From: an uncultured Rhodoplanes sp.
GTDB taxonomy: Bacteria; Pseudomonadota; Alphaproteobacteria; Rhizobiales; Xanthobacteraceae
Assembly: GCA_936924235.1 (NCBI GenBank)
Contig: CAKZHN010000150.1
Coordinates: 1 to 6,118, forward strand
Direction: 5' to 3'
DNA: 6,118 nucleotides
Under the pieces are notes generated by a model. It was given only the letters and a program-made list of their open reading frames with translations. It was not told the DNA's origin and made no database searches. Shown in pieces: positions 1-4,497 of this stretch; within the stretch, counting starts at the first letter, position 1, and every line of letters begins with the position of its first letter. The translations under genes and the position numbers were made by a program.

Positions 1-82
1 TCCGATCTGTGGCTATGAAAAGCCGGGCTGCTTTCGCGTGCTCAAGAATTTCGTCGATGAGTTGCGCGATCCGATTCGTCAT
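1..82 (-). CDS. N-terminus of a hypothetical protein, cut by the left edge
   Basis: An ATG at 82-80 opens a frame that stays open to base 1, giving 27 residues that begin MTNRIAQLIDEILEHAKAA. It starts 3 nt after the TGA of the DUF421 gene and in the same frame. An AAGGG lying across the end of that gene is a plausible ribosome binding site about 8 nt upstream. The visible part is a predicted amphipathic helix with no family signature that I recognise. Tight spacing suggests co-transcription and possibly translational coupling with the DUF421 gene, hence the same stress promoter. The function cannot be judged from this fragment. Simple stop-codon readthrough from DUF421 is also formally possible but is not favoured, because a start codon and a binding site are both present. 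Confidence 0.55.
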   Translation of the reverse strand, partial: MTNRIAQLIDEILEHAKAARLFIATDR

Positions 83-85
83 CGC

Positions 86-604
86 TCAGCCCTTGATAAC
101 CGAGAGCTTGCCACTGCGCTCAAGCCGAGCTTCCTTGACCTTCGTCACGTCACTCATACCTTGCTGCCGCAGGTCCTCGTCCAAGTCATCGCGTGACATA
201 TGAGCATCGGCTAGTGGCTTCTCTTGAAGACGGCCATCCTTCACAAGCACCGTCGAGTGGCCTTTTAAGATGTTACTGAACCATGGAAAGCGGGATGCGA
301 TGTAAGAGAAAATCCAGTGCATCGCGATCAAAACCGCCATGGCCAAAACGCAAGGAAAATAGGGCGCGCCACCCGTCAAGCCGCGCGCCGCGATCGAGCC
401 CAGCATGATGACGAGAATGACATCGAAGGCCGTCGCCTCTCCCAGAAACCGCTTCTTGGCGCTCCGTATCAGCCAGATCAAAAGCAGATACATCAGGGCA
501 GCGCGCGCAGCCATATGGCCAAAACCAAGATGCTCGGACTTGAGCGAAAGGCCAAGCAACAGCTCGCCAGCGTCATGAGCGTATGTTGTGAACTCTTCCA
601 ACAC
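86..604 (-). CDS. DUF421 (YetF-like) inner-membrane protein
   Basis: A 172-residue protein of the DUF421/YetF family. Three hydrophobic segments (about 32-47, 58-75, 83-103) precede a soluble C-terminal domain. Family hallmarks are the AKKRFLGEATAFDVILVIML stretch (49-68) with GSIAAR after it, then GHSTVLVKDGRL (115-126) and a C-terminal SRDDLDEDLRQQGMSDVTKVKEA region ending in LERSGKLSVI. YetF-family proteins are associated with the cell envelope and in Bacillus with sporulation-related processes; their biochemical role is not settled. The listed start is GTG at 604-602, which has no clear Shine-Dalgarno sequence, so the exact N-terminus is uncertain; Met31 is an internal alternative but would cut close to the first membrane segment. 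An EcfG-type promoter lies at 688-712, which implies a leader of roughly 75-80 nt. The next gene follows after 3 nt. Confidence 0.88.
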   Translation of the reverse strand: MLEEFTTYAHDAGELLLGLSLKSEHLGFGHMAARAALMYLLLIWLIRSAKKRFLGEATAFDVILVIMLGSIAARGLTGGAPYFPCVLAMAVLIAMHWIFSYIASRFPWFSNILKGHSTVLVKDGRLQEKPLADAHMSRDDLDEDLRQQGMSDVTKVKEARLERSGKLSVIKG

Positions 605-687
605 GGGTGCGAATACTAAGGTGGCTGGCGGCTCGCGCGTGTGAAGCTTTGCAGCAGGACGCCTTGGCGTCCGCTTTCATGGCCTCA

Positions 688-712
688 AACGCGTATGCCC
701 AAAGCAGGTTCC
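688..712 (-). promoter_or_regulatory. EcfG-type general stress promoter for the DUF421 gene
   Basis: Read on the minus strand, GGAAC (712-708), 16 nt, then CGTT (691-688). This is an exact match to the known alphaproteobacterial EcfG consensus. It points at the DUF421 gene. Its -35 box is only 3 nt from the -35 box of the opposite-facing promoter at 716-740. Confidence 0.8.
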
Positions 713-715
713 GTG

Positions 716-740
716 GGAACTCGGCATCCCACCGGCCGTT
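716..740 (+). promoter_or_regulatory. EcfG-type general stress promoter for the 767-1226 gene pair
   Basis: GGAAC (716-720), 16 nt, then CGTT (737-740), exactly the EcfG consensus. The ATG at 767 follows after 26 nt, the same distance as in the promoter at 4806-4830. The two also share the longer -35 context CCGTGGGAAC. Confidence 0.85.
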
Positions 741-766
741 GCCTGCTGACCACGCAGGAAAAATCT

Positions 767-979
767 ATGGCAATGGAAAGCTACACGGTCATTCGCGAAG
801 GCACTACGTGGCGCGTCGACCACGGGGGCATCTTGGAGGGAGACTACGCAACGAAGGAAGCGGCCTTCGAGGCCGCCGCCGCGGCGGCATCAAACGCCAT
901 CAAGGGCGGACACGGTATTGCGATTTCTGTGCCGGAGCGCGCGCCCGGCGAAAGCGCGATCGGCGGCAAGCCGCAATAG
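767..979 (+). CDS. Small DUF2188-like hypothetical protein, 70 aa
   Basis: Encodes 70 residues starting MAMESYTVIREGTTWRVDHGG. The pattern (a YTV strand, a WRV strand, a helix rich in Ala after T-K-E-A, then a GHGIAISV strand) resembles the compact beta-alpha-beta fold of DUF2188-type small proteins; this family link is by pattern only. The ATG at 767 is chosen because AGGA (756-759) lies 7 nt upstream and an EcfG promoter ends at 740. The open frame upstream of 767 (from 641) overlaps the promoter and is therefore not used. The residue 35-45 region is a run of Ala, so the helix is strongly biased. There is no signal peptide, so a cytosolic location is expected. It is probably co-transcribed with the DUF3606 gene 64 nt downstream. 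The molecular function is unknown. Confidence 0.75.
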   Translation: MAMESYTVIREGTTWRVDHGGILEGDYATKEAAFEAAAAAASNAIKGGHGIAISVPERAPGESAIGGKPQ

Positions 980-1043
980 CCTGCGAAGCGTCCCGTATCA
1001 AATTCCGTCGAAGCCTTCACGTAATCCAGAGAGGAGAGAACTT

Positions 1044-1226
1044 GTGAGTGACAATCTCAAGGAACGCGCACCGCAAGATGCGAGCCGTATTAGCCTCACC
1101 GAGGAGTGGGAGGTGGAGTACTGGACCAAAGCGCTCGGCGTGAGTCGCGAGGAGCTGGAAAAGGCTGTCCGTCAAAACGGGCATTCCGCCGACGCGGTAC
1201 GGAAGGCCCTCACCAAGGCCGCGTGA
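1044..1226 (+). CDS. DUF3606 domain protein, 60 aa
   Basis: Starts at GTG 1044 with a strong GAGGAG binding site at about 1031-1036, giving a 60-residue protein beginning MSDNLKERAPQDASRISLTE. The DUF3606 signature spans almost the whole chain: R-I-S-L-T-E-E-W-E-V-E-Y-W (15-27), then LGVSREELEKAVRQNGHSA (31-49) and AVRKAL near the C-terminus. DUF3606 proteins are short and common in rhizobia and other Proteobacteria; the LGVSREEL helix followed by VRKAL resembles a small helix-turn-helix-like fold, but DNA binding has not been shown from this sequence. It lies 64 nt after the 70-aa gene with no promoter recognised in the gap, so the two probably share the EcfG promoter at 716-740. An upstream extension of the frame to 918 overlaps the previous gene and lacks a binding site. 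Confidence 0.88.
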   Translation: MSDNLKERAPQDASRISLTEEWEVEYWTKALGVSREELEKAVRQNGHSADAVRKALTKAA

Positions 1227-1404
1227 CGTCAGCAAGCAGCACGGGGACTGTTCTGCAAGGTCGTCTTGGCTAAGTCGTAAACCGTCGTCGGTGCGCGGTA
1301 CTTCGCGACTCTGGCGCTATTCGCGCTTCGGTTATGGGCCCCGCTCGGTCATCCGTGTGCGTGCAGCGCGTGGCAGCAAGAGCATGAGCTTCACGTGACG
1401 GAAT

Positions 1405-1686
1405 ATGGCAACGTATATCGGCGTTCTGGCGGCAAGCTGCACGACGATTTCCTACTTTCCACAGCTTAAGAAATGTTGGGACACGGGCGAGGCAGGCGAC
1501 CTCTCTCTCGGCATGTTTTCCATCTTGGTCGTTGGCCTGTCCCTCTGGGTTGTCTATGGCGTTCTGCAGTCCGATGTTGTTGTGATGACCGCAAATGCGA
1601 TCTCTGTCGTCCTCTTGTGCGGCTTTTTATATTTCAAGGTTCGGCAGATATTTCGCGGAGCCCGCAAAGATCAACCGGTGGGATGA
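1405..1686 (+). CDS. SemiSWEET family sugar transporter (PQ-loop protein)
   Basis: A 93-residue membrane protein with three transmembrane helices (about 4-20, 34-53, 59-77), the size and topology of bacterial SemiSWEETs, which dimerise to form a bidirectional sugar uniporter in the inner membrane. The PQ-loop motif is visible as ISYFPQLKK (15-23), with Pro19-Gln20. TM2 carries LSLWVVYG (45-52) and TM3 has Asn64 in TANAISV, matching the Trp and Asn positions that line the sugar pocket in the family. The C-terminal tail is short and basic. The ATG at 1405 has only a weak upstream binding site (ACGGA, too close), and no EcfG site was found in the 178 nt upstream. Its TGA overlaps the ATG of a 14-codon mini-ORF leading to the MOSC gene. 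The substrate cannot be read from the sequence. Confidence 0.88.
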   Translation: MATYIGVLAASCTTISYFPQLKKCWDTGEAGDLSLGMFSILVVGLSLWVVYGVLQSDVVVMTANAISVVLLCGFLYFKVRQIFRGARKDQPVG

Positions 1687-1727
1687 CTGTGCGGCCTGCT
1701 ATCGAGCGGCTAAGAAAAGCGCGATGA
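1683..1727 (+). CDS. 14-codon mini-ORF linking the SemiSWEET and MOSC genes
   Basis: ATG at 1683 overlaps the SemiSWEET stop (ATGA, 1683-1686). The frame encodes MTVRPAIERLRKAR and ends at TGA 1725-1727, which in turn overlaps the MOSC ATG (ATGA, 1724-1727). Ribosomes ending SemiSWEET could re-initiate here and again at MOSC. The peptide itself probably has no function. It may be coincidental, but two ATGA junctions in tandem make coupling a reasonable reading. Confidence 0.35.
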   Translation: MTVRPAIERLRKAR

Positions 1728-2275
1728 GTCCCACTAAGCCAGTTGTGATCTCCGTCAACTGCGATCCGGTTCATCGTTTTAGCAAATCGCCACGCGCCTT
1801 CATCCGTCTGCGACGTGATTATGGCATCGAAGGCGATGCGCATGCCGGGCTAACCGTTCAACATCGCTATCTTGCGCGACGAAGCCCCACGCTGCCCAAT
1901 CTGCGTCAAGTGCATCTGCTCCAGGCCGAGCTCTTTGACGAACTTGCTGAAGACGGCATTGCCCTGCGTCCTGGCGATCTCGGCGAAAATATTACGACGC
2001 GTGGAATTGATCTTCTCGCCTTGCCTTGCGACACGCGTCTTTGTCTCGGGGCTTCCGCCGTCGTAGCCCTGACGGGGCTGCGCACACCTTGCAGCCTGAT
2101 AGACAAATTCCACAAAGGTCTGAAAAAGCGGATGCTTGTATCTAACCCCAGCAAGCCACAGTTTCGTGCGGGCGTGATGGCTGTGGTGATCGAGAGCGGG
2201 GAGGTTGTCCCGCAAGACACAGTCGCAATCGACTTGCCGGCGAAGCCATGGCGGGCTCTACCGGCGCTGCCGTAA
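1724..2275 (+). CDS. MOSC domain-containing protein
   Basis: A 183-residue protein of the MOSC superfamily, the C-terminal domain of molybdenum cofactor sulfurases and of stand-alone proteins such as YiiM that handle molybdenum-cofactor-dependent or sulfur-transfer chemistry. Seen directly: GIEGDAHAG (34-42), the VHLLQAELFDEL segment (63-74), LRPGDLGENITTRGIDL (81-97) with the GEN motif at 87-89, and GLRTPCSLID (118-127), in which Cys123 is the invariant MOSC cysteine expected to bind or transfer sulfur. No N-terminal beta-barrel, ferredoxin or PLP domain is fused to it. The start at 1724 is favoured because the family pattern begins soon after it and it overlaps the upstream stop by ATGA; the binding site is weak, which suggests translational coupling. 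It is likely in an operon with SemiSWEET, a pairing with no obvious metabolic logic. Substrate unknown. Confidence 0.88.
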   Translation: MSPTKPVVISVNCDPVHRFSKSPRAFIRLRRDYGIEGDAHAGLTVQHRYLARRSPTLPNLRQVHLLQAELFDELAEDGIALRPGDLGENITTRGIDLLALPCDTRLCLGASAVVALTGLRTPCSLIDKFHKGLKKRMLVSNPSKPQFRAGVMAVVIESGEVVPQDTVAIDLPAKPWRALPALP

Positions 2276-2291
2276 TGTGCTGCCGCCGCGG

Positions 2292-2313
2292 GCCGGATGC
2301 GAGAGCACCCGGC
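2292..2313. terminator. Hairpin between convergent MOSC and stress-protein genes
   Basis: GCCGG (2292-2296) pairs with CCGGC (2309-2313); inside, after one A-C mismatch, TGC pairs with GCA around a GAGA tetraloop. It sits in the 54-nt gap between two convergent stops, where a bidirectional terminator would be expected. There is no T-run on either side, so it is only a candidate. Confidence 0.4.
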
Positions 2314-2329
2314 GTAGCGCCAAGAAGTT

Positions 2330-2821
2330 CTATCGTGAACTCAGATCGACTTTGGCGACCTTGTCTTTGACGTCCTGTTTGGGATCGGCGCCAAACAACA
2401 GCTTGATGCCGGCCACCAGGCTAGAGGCATCGAGCCAAATCTCAGCCTGTCCGGGGTCGAAGCGCAGCAAGGCAAGCTTGGGATCTTCCTTACCGCCCTC
2501 GAACCACGCGGCAACATAGCGGTTCCAGAGGCGGTCGATCACGGCGCGATCGTTGTCGACATTGAGCTTGCCATGAACCGTCGCGAAGAGTTCGTGGCCC
2601 TTATCAACGAACGTGCTGATGGCGCCTCGACCCTCGCCAACGCTCTGAAAGAGTTCTGTGTCTTTTGACGTGAAAAACCAGATCGGTCCCCGGTCCCCGT
2701 CAAGTTGAGCGGTCATGGGCCGCGGGTGCTCACCCGGCTCGCCGTCCAATCCGACCATCATCGTCATGTCGGATTTGAGCGCCTTCCAGAATTTTTCTTC
2801 AAGCTCTTTGGATGTCGGCAC
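2330..2821 (-). CDS. Pyridoxamine 5'-phosphate oxidase-like general stress protein
   Basis: A 163-residue protein of the FMN-binding split-barrel family (general stress protein 26 type). Visible family features are KELEEKFWKALKSD (5-18), a MMVGLDG strand (21-27), RPMTAQLDG (34-42), GPIWFFTSKD (45-54), a GAISTFVDKGHELFATVHGK stretch (67-86), DRLWNRYVAAWFEGGKEDP (96-114) and LLRFDPGQAEIWLD (118-131). Proteins of this group bind flavin or related cofactors in the cytosol; the physiological substrate is generally unknown. GTG at 2821 is taken as the start because AAGGA lies 8 nt upstream and the family pattern begins here. The frame stays open up to 2923, but those upstream codons run through the EcfG promoter at 2851-2875 and would not be transcribed from it. 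It converges on the MOSC gene. Stress regulation fits the family name. Confidence 0.9.
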   Translation of the reverse strand: MPTSKELEEKFWKALKSDMTMMVGLDGEPGEHPRPMTAQLDGDRGPIWFFTSKDTELFQSVGEGRGAISTFVDKGHELFATVHGKLNVDNDRAVIDRLWNRYVAAWFEGGKEDPKLALLRFDPGQAEIWLDASSLVAGIKLLFGADPKQDVKDKVAKVDLSSR

Positions 2822-2850
2822 AGCATATATCCTTGTTGATGATCCCGACC

Positions 2851-2875
2851 AACACCGGGGCAGGGGCCGTGTTCC
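2851..2875 (-). promoter_or_regulatory. EcfG-type general stress promoter for the PPOX-like gene
   Basis: On the minus strand GGAAC (2875-2871), 16 nt, then TGTT (2854-2851). It matches the EcfG consensus except for T in place of the first C of the -10 box, a substitution repeated at two other sites in this window. The GTG start at 2821 follows after 29 nt. Confidence 0.75.
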
Positions 2876-2959
2876 AAATCTGTCGACTAGCATGCGTTCA
2901 GCGATGTACCTGCGTGATCGCACGGCCTATGTTTGGCACGTGAGAAGAGGGGAATAGCC

Positions 2960-2998
2960 ATGGCAAAAGGCGTGGTCGGAAGCGCGACAGAGCGGTGA
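2960..2998 (+). CDS. 12-codon ORF overlapping the start of the basic protein gene
   Basis: ATG at 2960 has the best binding site in this region (AGGGGA, 2948-2953, 6 nt away) and encodes MAKGVVGSATER before TGA at 2996-2998. That stop overlaps the GTG start of the next gene (GTGA, 2995-2998), which has only a poor binding site of its own. Either this is a short leader cistron that feeds ribosomes to the next gene, or it is the true N-terminus of that gene separated by a one-base frameshift. Confidence 0.4.
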   Translation: MAKGVVGSATER

Positions 2999-3324
2999 AA
3001 ACGGTTGCGAAGACTGCGCTTGGAGCAGCGGCAACCGCAGCCGCCACGGTCGTTATCGAAAACGTTGCCCGTTCCATCGCGATGAAGCGCGGTGAACCGC
3101 TTCCTGAGCTATCCCCTCAACCGGTGACGGCGATGCCTGTCGTCGAGAACGCGGTGAGAGAGCTGTTGACCGCACCGGCACCCAAGAAGCGCAAATCATC
3201 CTCCCCGAAGCGTGCAAAAACCAAGAAGCTCGGGGCAGGCGCTGCCAGACGTCGGTTACCTACAGAGGCGAAGAAGAAAAAAGCGCGCAGGCCCAGCGTC
3301 GCGCGAGCGCGCAAAAAGCGGTGA
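2995..3324 (+). CDS. Small basic Ala/Lys-rich protein of unknown function, 109 aa
   Basis: A 109-residue protein starting at GTG 2995. Residues 1-30 form an Ala-rich hydrophobic helix (KTALGAAATAAATVVIENVA), 31-62 are Pro-rich, and 63-109 are a highly basic tail of Lys/Arg clusters (KKRKSSSPKRAKTKK, KKKKARR, ARARKKR). The tail resembles bacterial histone H1-like or nucleic-acid-binding extensions, and the Ala-rich head could be a membrane-contacting helix; neither role is proven. The C-terminal extension has low complexity, so similarity searches would be unreliable. GTG 2995 has a weak binding site, and a better-placed ATG at 2960 lies in the -1 frame, so the real N-terminus may include those 12 residues if a frameshift exists. 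No EcfG site was found upstream. It converges with the DUF6496 gene, another very basic small protein. Confidence 0.6.
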   Translation: MKTVAKTALGAAATAAATVVIENVARSIAMKRGEPLPELSPQPVTAMPVVENAVRELLTAPAPKKRKSSSPKRAKTKKLGAGAARRRLPTEAKKKKARRPSVARARKKR

Positions 3325-3342
3325 GGCGTCCCCGTTATTTTT
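3313..3342 (+). terminator. Weak A-tract/T-tract hairpin after the basic protein gene
   Basis: AAAAAGCGG (3313-3321) can fold on CCGTTATTTTT (3332-3342): three G-C pairs, a G-T wobble and mostly A-T pairs, ending in a T-run at 3338-3342. It spans the stop codon. The layout is that of an intrinsic terminator, but the GC stem is short. Confidence 0.35.
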
Positions 3343-3465
3343 GATCGCGCCATCAACCGGCTGCCGTCGCAACCGCGGAAGCCGCCGGATGCGGGCGGTA
3401 AGTGGCGCGCATGCTCCTGAACCTACCGCGTCATTCACCGCACGTGCCTGGCCCGGACGGAGTCC

Positions 3466-3486
3466 ACGATCAAGAACGTTGATCGT
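3466..3486. terminator. Hairpin at the end of the DUF6496 gene
   Basis: ACGATCAA (3466-3473) and TTGATCGT (3479-3486) form a perfect 8-bp stem with a 5-nt loop, touching the first base of the minus-strand stop codon. It lies in the 161-nt gap between convergent genes. There is no T-run, so its termination ability is uncertain; it may instead protect the 3' end of the mRNA. Confidence 0.35.
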
Positions 3487-3689
3487 CATCGTTTCTTGCG
3501 TGGGACCTTCTTACCTTTCTTGCGGGCCTTCGAGAGCCCAATGGCGATTGCCTGCTTTCGGCTTTTCACTTTGCCGCCTTTTCCGCCGCGGCCACTGCGG
3601 GCCGTGCCCCGCTTGTACCTGCGCATCTCGCTTTCGACCTCGCGGCCGGAGCTGCGTGAGTAACGACGCGTCTTGCGCTTTTTCGCCAT
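3486..3689 (-). CDS. DUF6496 domain protein, 67 aa, highly basic
   Basis: A 67-residue, very Lys/Arg-rich protein. The family core is clear: RRYSRSSGREVESEMRRYKR (8-27), then GTARSGRGGKGGKVKSRKQA (28-47) and IAIGLSKARKKGKKVP (48-63). DUF6496 proteins are short, basic and common in alpha- and betaproteobacteria; the composition and Gly/Arg/Lys-rich middle suggest nucleic acid binding, which is inference. The start is secure: AAGGAGG (3703-3697) lies 7 nt before ATG 3689. There is no signal peptide, so it stays in the cytosol. No EcfG site was found in the 52 nt upstream; it is probably read from the promoter of the secreted 76-aa gene, partly attenuated by the hairpin at 3716-3733. Confidence 0.85.
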   Translation of the reverse strand: MAKKRKTRRYSRSSGREVESEMRRYKRGTARSGRGGKGGKVKSRKQAIAIGLSKARKKGKKVPRKKR

Positions 3690-3715
3690 GACGATGCCTC
3701 CTTGGAAAGCCGTAA

Positions 3716-3733
3716 GGCCCGGTTTCCCGGGCC
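3716..3733 (-). terminator. GAAA-tetraloop hairpin between the 76-aa and DUF6496 genes
   Basis: A perfect 7-bp GC stem (GGCCCGG with CCGGGCC). On the transcribed minus strand the loop reads GAAA, a stable GNRA tetraloop. Only two T residues follow, so it may be a leaky terminator or an mRNA-processing or stability element that sets the ratio of the two genes. Confidence 0.4.
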
Positions 3734-3741
3734 CTGCGCAG

Positions 3742-3972
3742 TTACATCTTCGATTTCTTCTTTTTCTTCTTCTTCATCGCCTTGCCCGGCCGGTTGGGGT
3801 TGCCCTTGTCGACCGTATCCATGTTCTGTCCGGTGGACATCGAAGGGGTCCCGCCGCTCTGAGACGCGCCGGGCGCGCGGTTCGGGTTTCCCTTATTGGA
3901 TGTGTCCATGTTCTGTGCCAGCGCGCCGGTCGTCAGCAACGCCACGGCAGCTAGTGCGGTAAGCAAACGCAT
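3742..3972 (-). CDS. Small secreted repeat protein with poly-Lys tail, 76 aa
   Basis: A 76-residue protein. Residues 1-19 are a signal peptide (MRLLTALAAVALLTTGALA, cleavage expected before Gln20), leaving a mature peptide of about 57 residues. It contains two copies of a 13-residue unit, QNMDTSNKGNPNR (20-32) and QNMDTVDKGNPNR (49-61), joined by a Gly/Ser/Pro linker and followed by a tail with seven consecutive Lys. Export to the periplasm is expected. I do not recognise a named family; the poly-Lys tail might bind anionic surfaces such as LPS, nucleic acid or phospholipid, which is speculation. ATG 3972 has AAGGAGA 6 nt upstream; the in-frame extension to 4023 would run through the EcfG promoter and is rejected. 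The EcfG promoter at 4008-4032 sits 35 nt upstream. Confidence 0.8.
   Translation of the reverse strand: MRLLTALAAVALLTTGALAQNMDTSNKGNPNRAPGASQSGGTPSMSTGQNMDTVDKGNPNRPGKAMKKKKKKKSKM
3790..3915 (-). repeat. Two-copy 13-residue coding repeat (QNMDT..KGNPNR)
   Basis: The units lie at 3877-3915 and 3790-3828, both 39 nt, 87 nt apart in register. They differ in protein only at two positions (SN versus VD). This suggests an internal duplication with the motif conserved by selection. Confidence 0.8.
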
Positions 3973-4007
3973 GTTGGGTCTCCTTCGGGTAGAAATGCCA
4001 TGGGCTG

Positions 4008-4032
4008 AACACGATCGCGCCACTTTCGTTCC
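4008..4032 (-). promoter_or_regulatory. EcfG-type general stress promoter for the 76-aa secreted protein gene
   Basis: On the minus strand GGAAC (4032-4028), 16 nt, then TGTT (4011-4008), followed after 35 nt by ATG 3972. It probably also serves the DUF6496 gene downstream. Confidence 0.72.
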
Positions 4033-4082
4033 GCGAAGGCGGGTTCACCGCGAGGTCGCCGAAATCCATTGTGCCGAAGAAT

Positions 4083-4448
4083 TTAACGTTCAGGCCGCAT
4101 AATTTGCGGTGTCCCATTTTCAAATTGTTGCGTGCCCGACAGGCTGCGATCTGAGCCGCCACCTTGTTCGGTTTCCGGACGTGGACTCACTCCCAGCGTG
4201 TCACGGGATGTCTCCGTGCTCGATCCAGAAGTCGCAACGCCTGTCCCTGGGATATTGGGGATAGTGCTCTTAGGTCGCGTAGTAAGACCGCTGGAGGGAT
4301 TGCTCGAAGCGCCCGCGCCTCCTGGGGAGGAGCCGCCGCTCCCGCCTGCGCCGCTACTCCCGCCTGAGCCGCTGCCCCCTCCGCCTTGCGCGACCGCCAG
4401 CGTCGTAGAAAGGCATAACGCGCCGAAAATCGTTACAAGCTTTTGCAT
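4083..4448 (-). CDS. Secreted glycine/serine-rich protein, 121 aa
   Basis: A 121-residue protein with a clear signal peptide (MQKLVTIFGALCLSTTLAVA, cleavage after AVA before Gln21). The mature N-terminal part (21-49) is almost entirely Gly/Ser/Ala, followed by a Ser/Thr/Pro-rich segment (50-92) and a GGGSD motif near 96-100, ending IMRPER. This suggests an intrinsically disordered exported protein; no catalytic motif is visible. I do not recognise a family. ATG 4448 is preferred: GGAGG lies 5 nt upstream, whereas the GTG at 4460 would place that site inside the coding region. The EcfG promoter at 4473-4497 lies 24 nt upstream. It is 110 nt upstream of the 76-aa gene, which has its own promoter, so the genes can be expressed together or separately. 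Confidence 0.75.
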   Translation of the reverse strand: MQKLVTIFGALCLSTTLAVAQGGGGSGSGGSSGAGGSGGSSPGGAGASSNPSSGLTTRPKSTIPNIPGTGVATSGSSTETSRDTLGVSPRPETEQGGGSDRSLSGTQQFENGTPQIMRPER

Positions 4449-4472
4449 GGTCACCTCCACAGGTGCAGGAGC

Positions 4473-4497
4473 AACACGAGCGGTCGACCTGAGTTCC
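4473..4497 (-). promoter_or_regulatory. EcfG-type general stress promoter for the Gly-rich protein gene
   Basis: On the minus strand GGAAC (4497-4493), 16 nt, then TGTT (4476-4473). The ATG at 4448 follows after 24 nt. Confidence 0.75.

Noticed and set aside
573..680. A 35-codon minus-strand frame starting at ATG 680, right where the DUF421 promoter would start transcription, overlapping the DUF421 start
   Set aside because: No binding site, no recognisable pattern, and Cys/Ser/Ala/Arg-rich sequence typical of a shadow frame. A leaderless leader peptide is conceivable but unsupported.
1236..1256. Imperfect hairpin GCAGCAC/GTTCTGC after the DUF3606 gene as a terminator
   Set aside because: A central mismatch, a 7-nt loop and no T-run make it too weak to annotate.
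1243..1268. GGGAC at 1244-1248 as a degenerate EcfG site for the SemiSWEET gene
   Set aside because: The -35 box has a mismatch and no GTT lies at the right spacing. The start codon is also more than 130 nt away.
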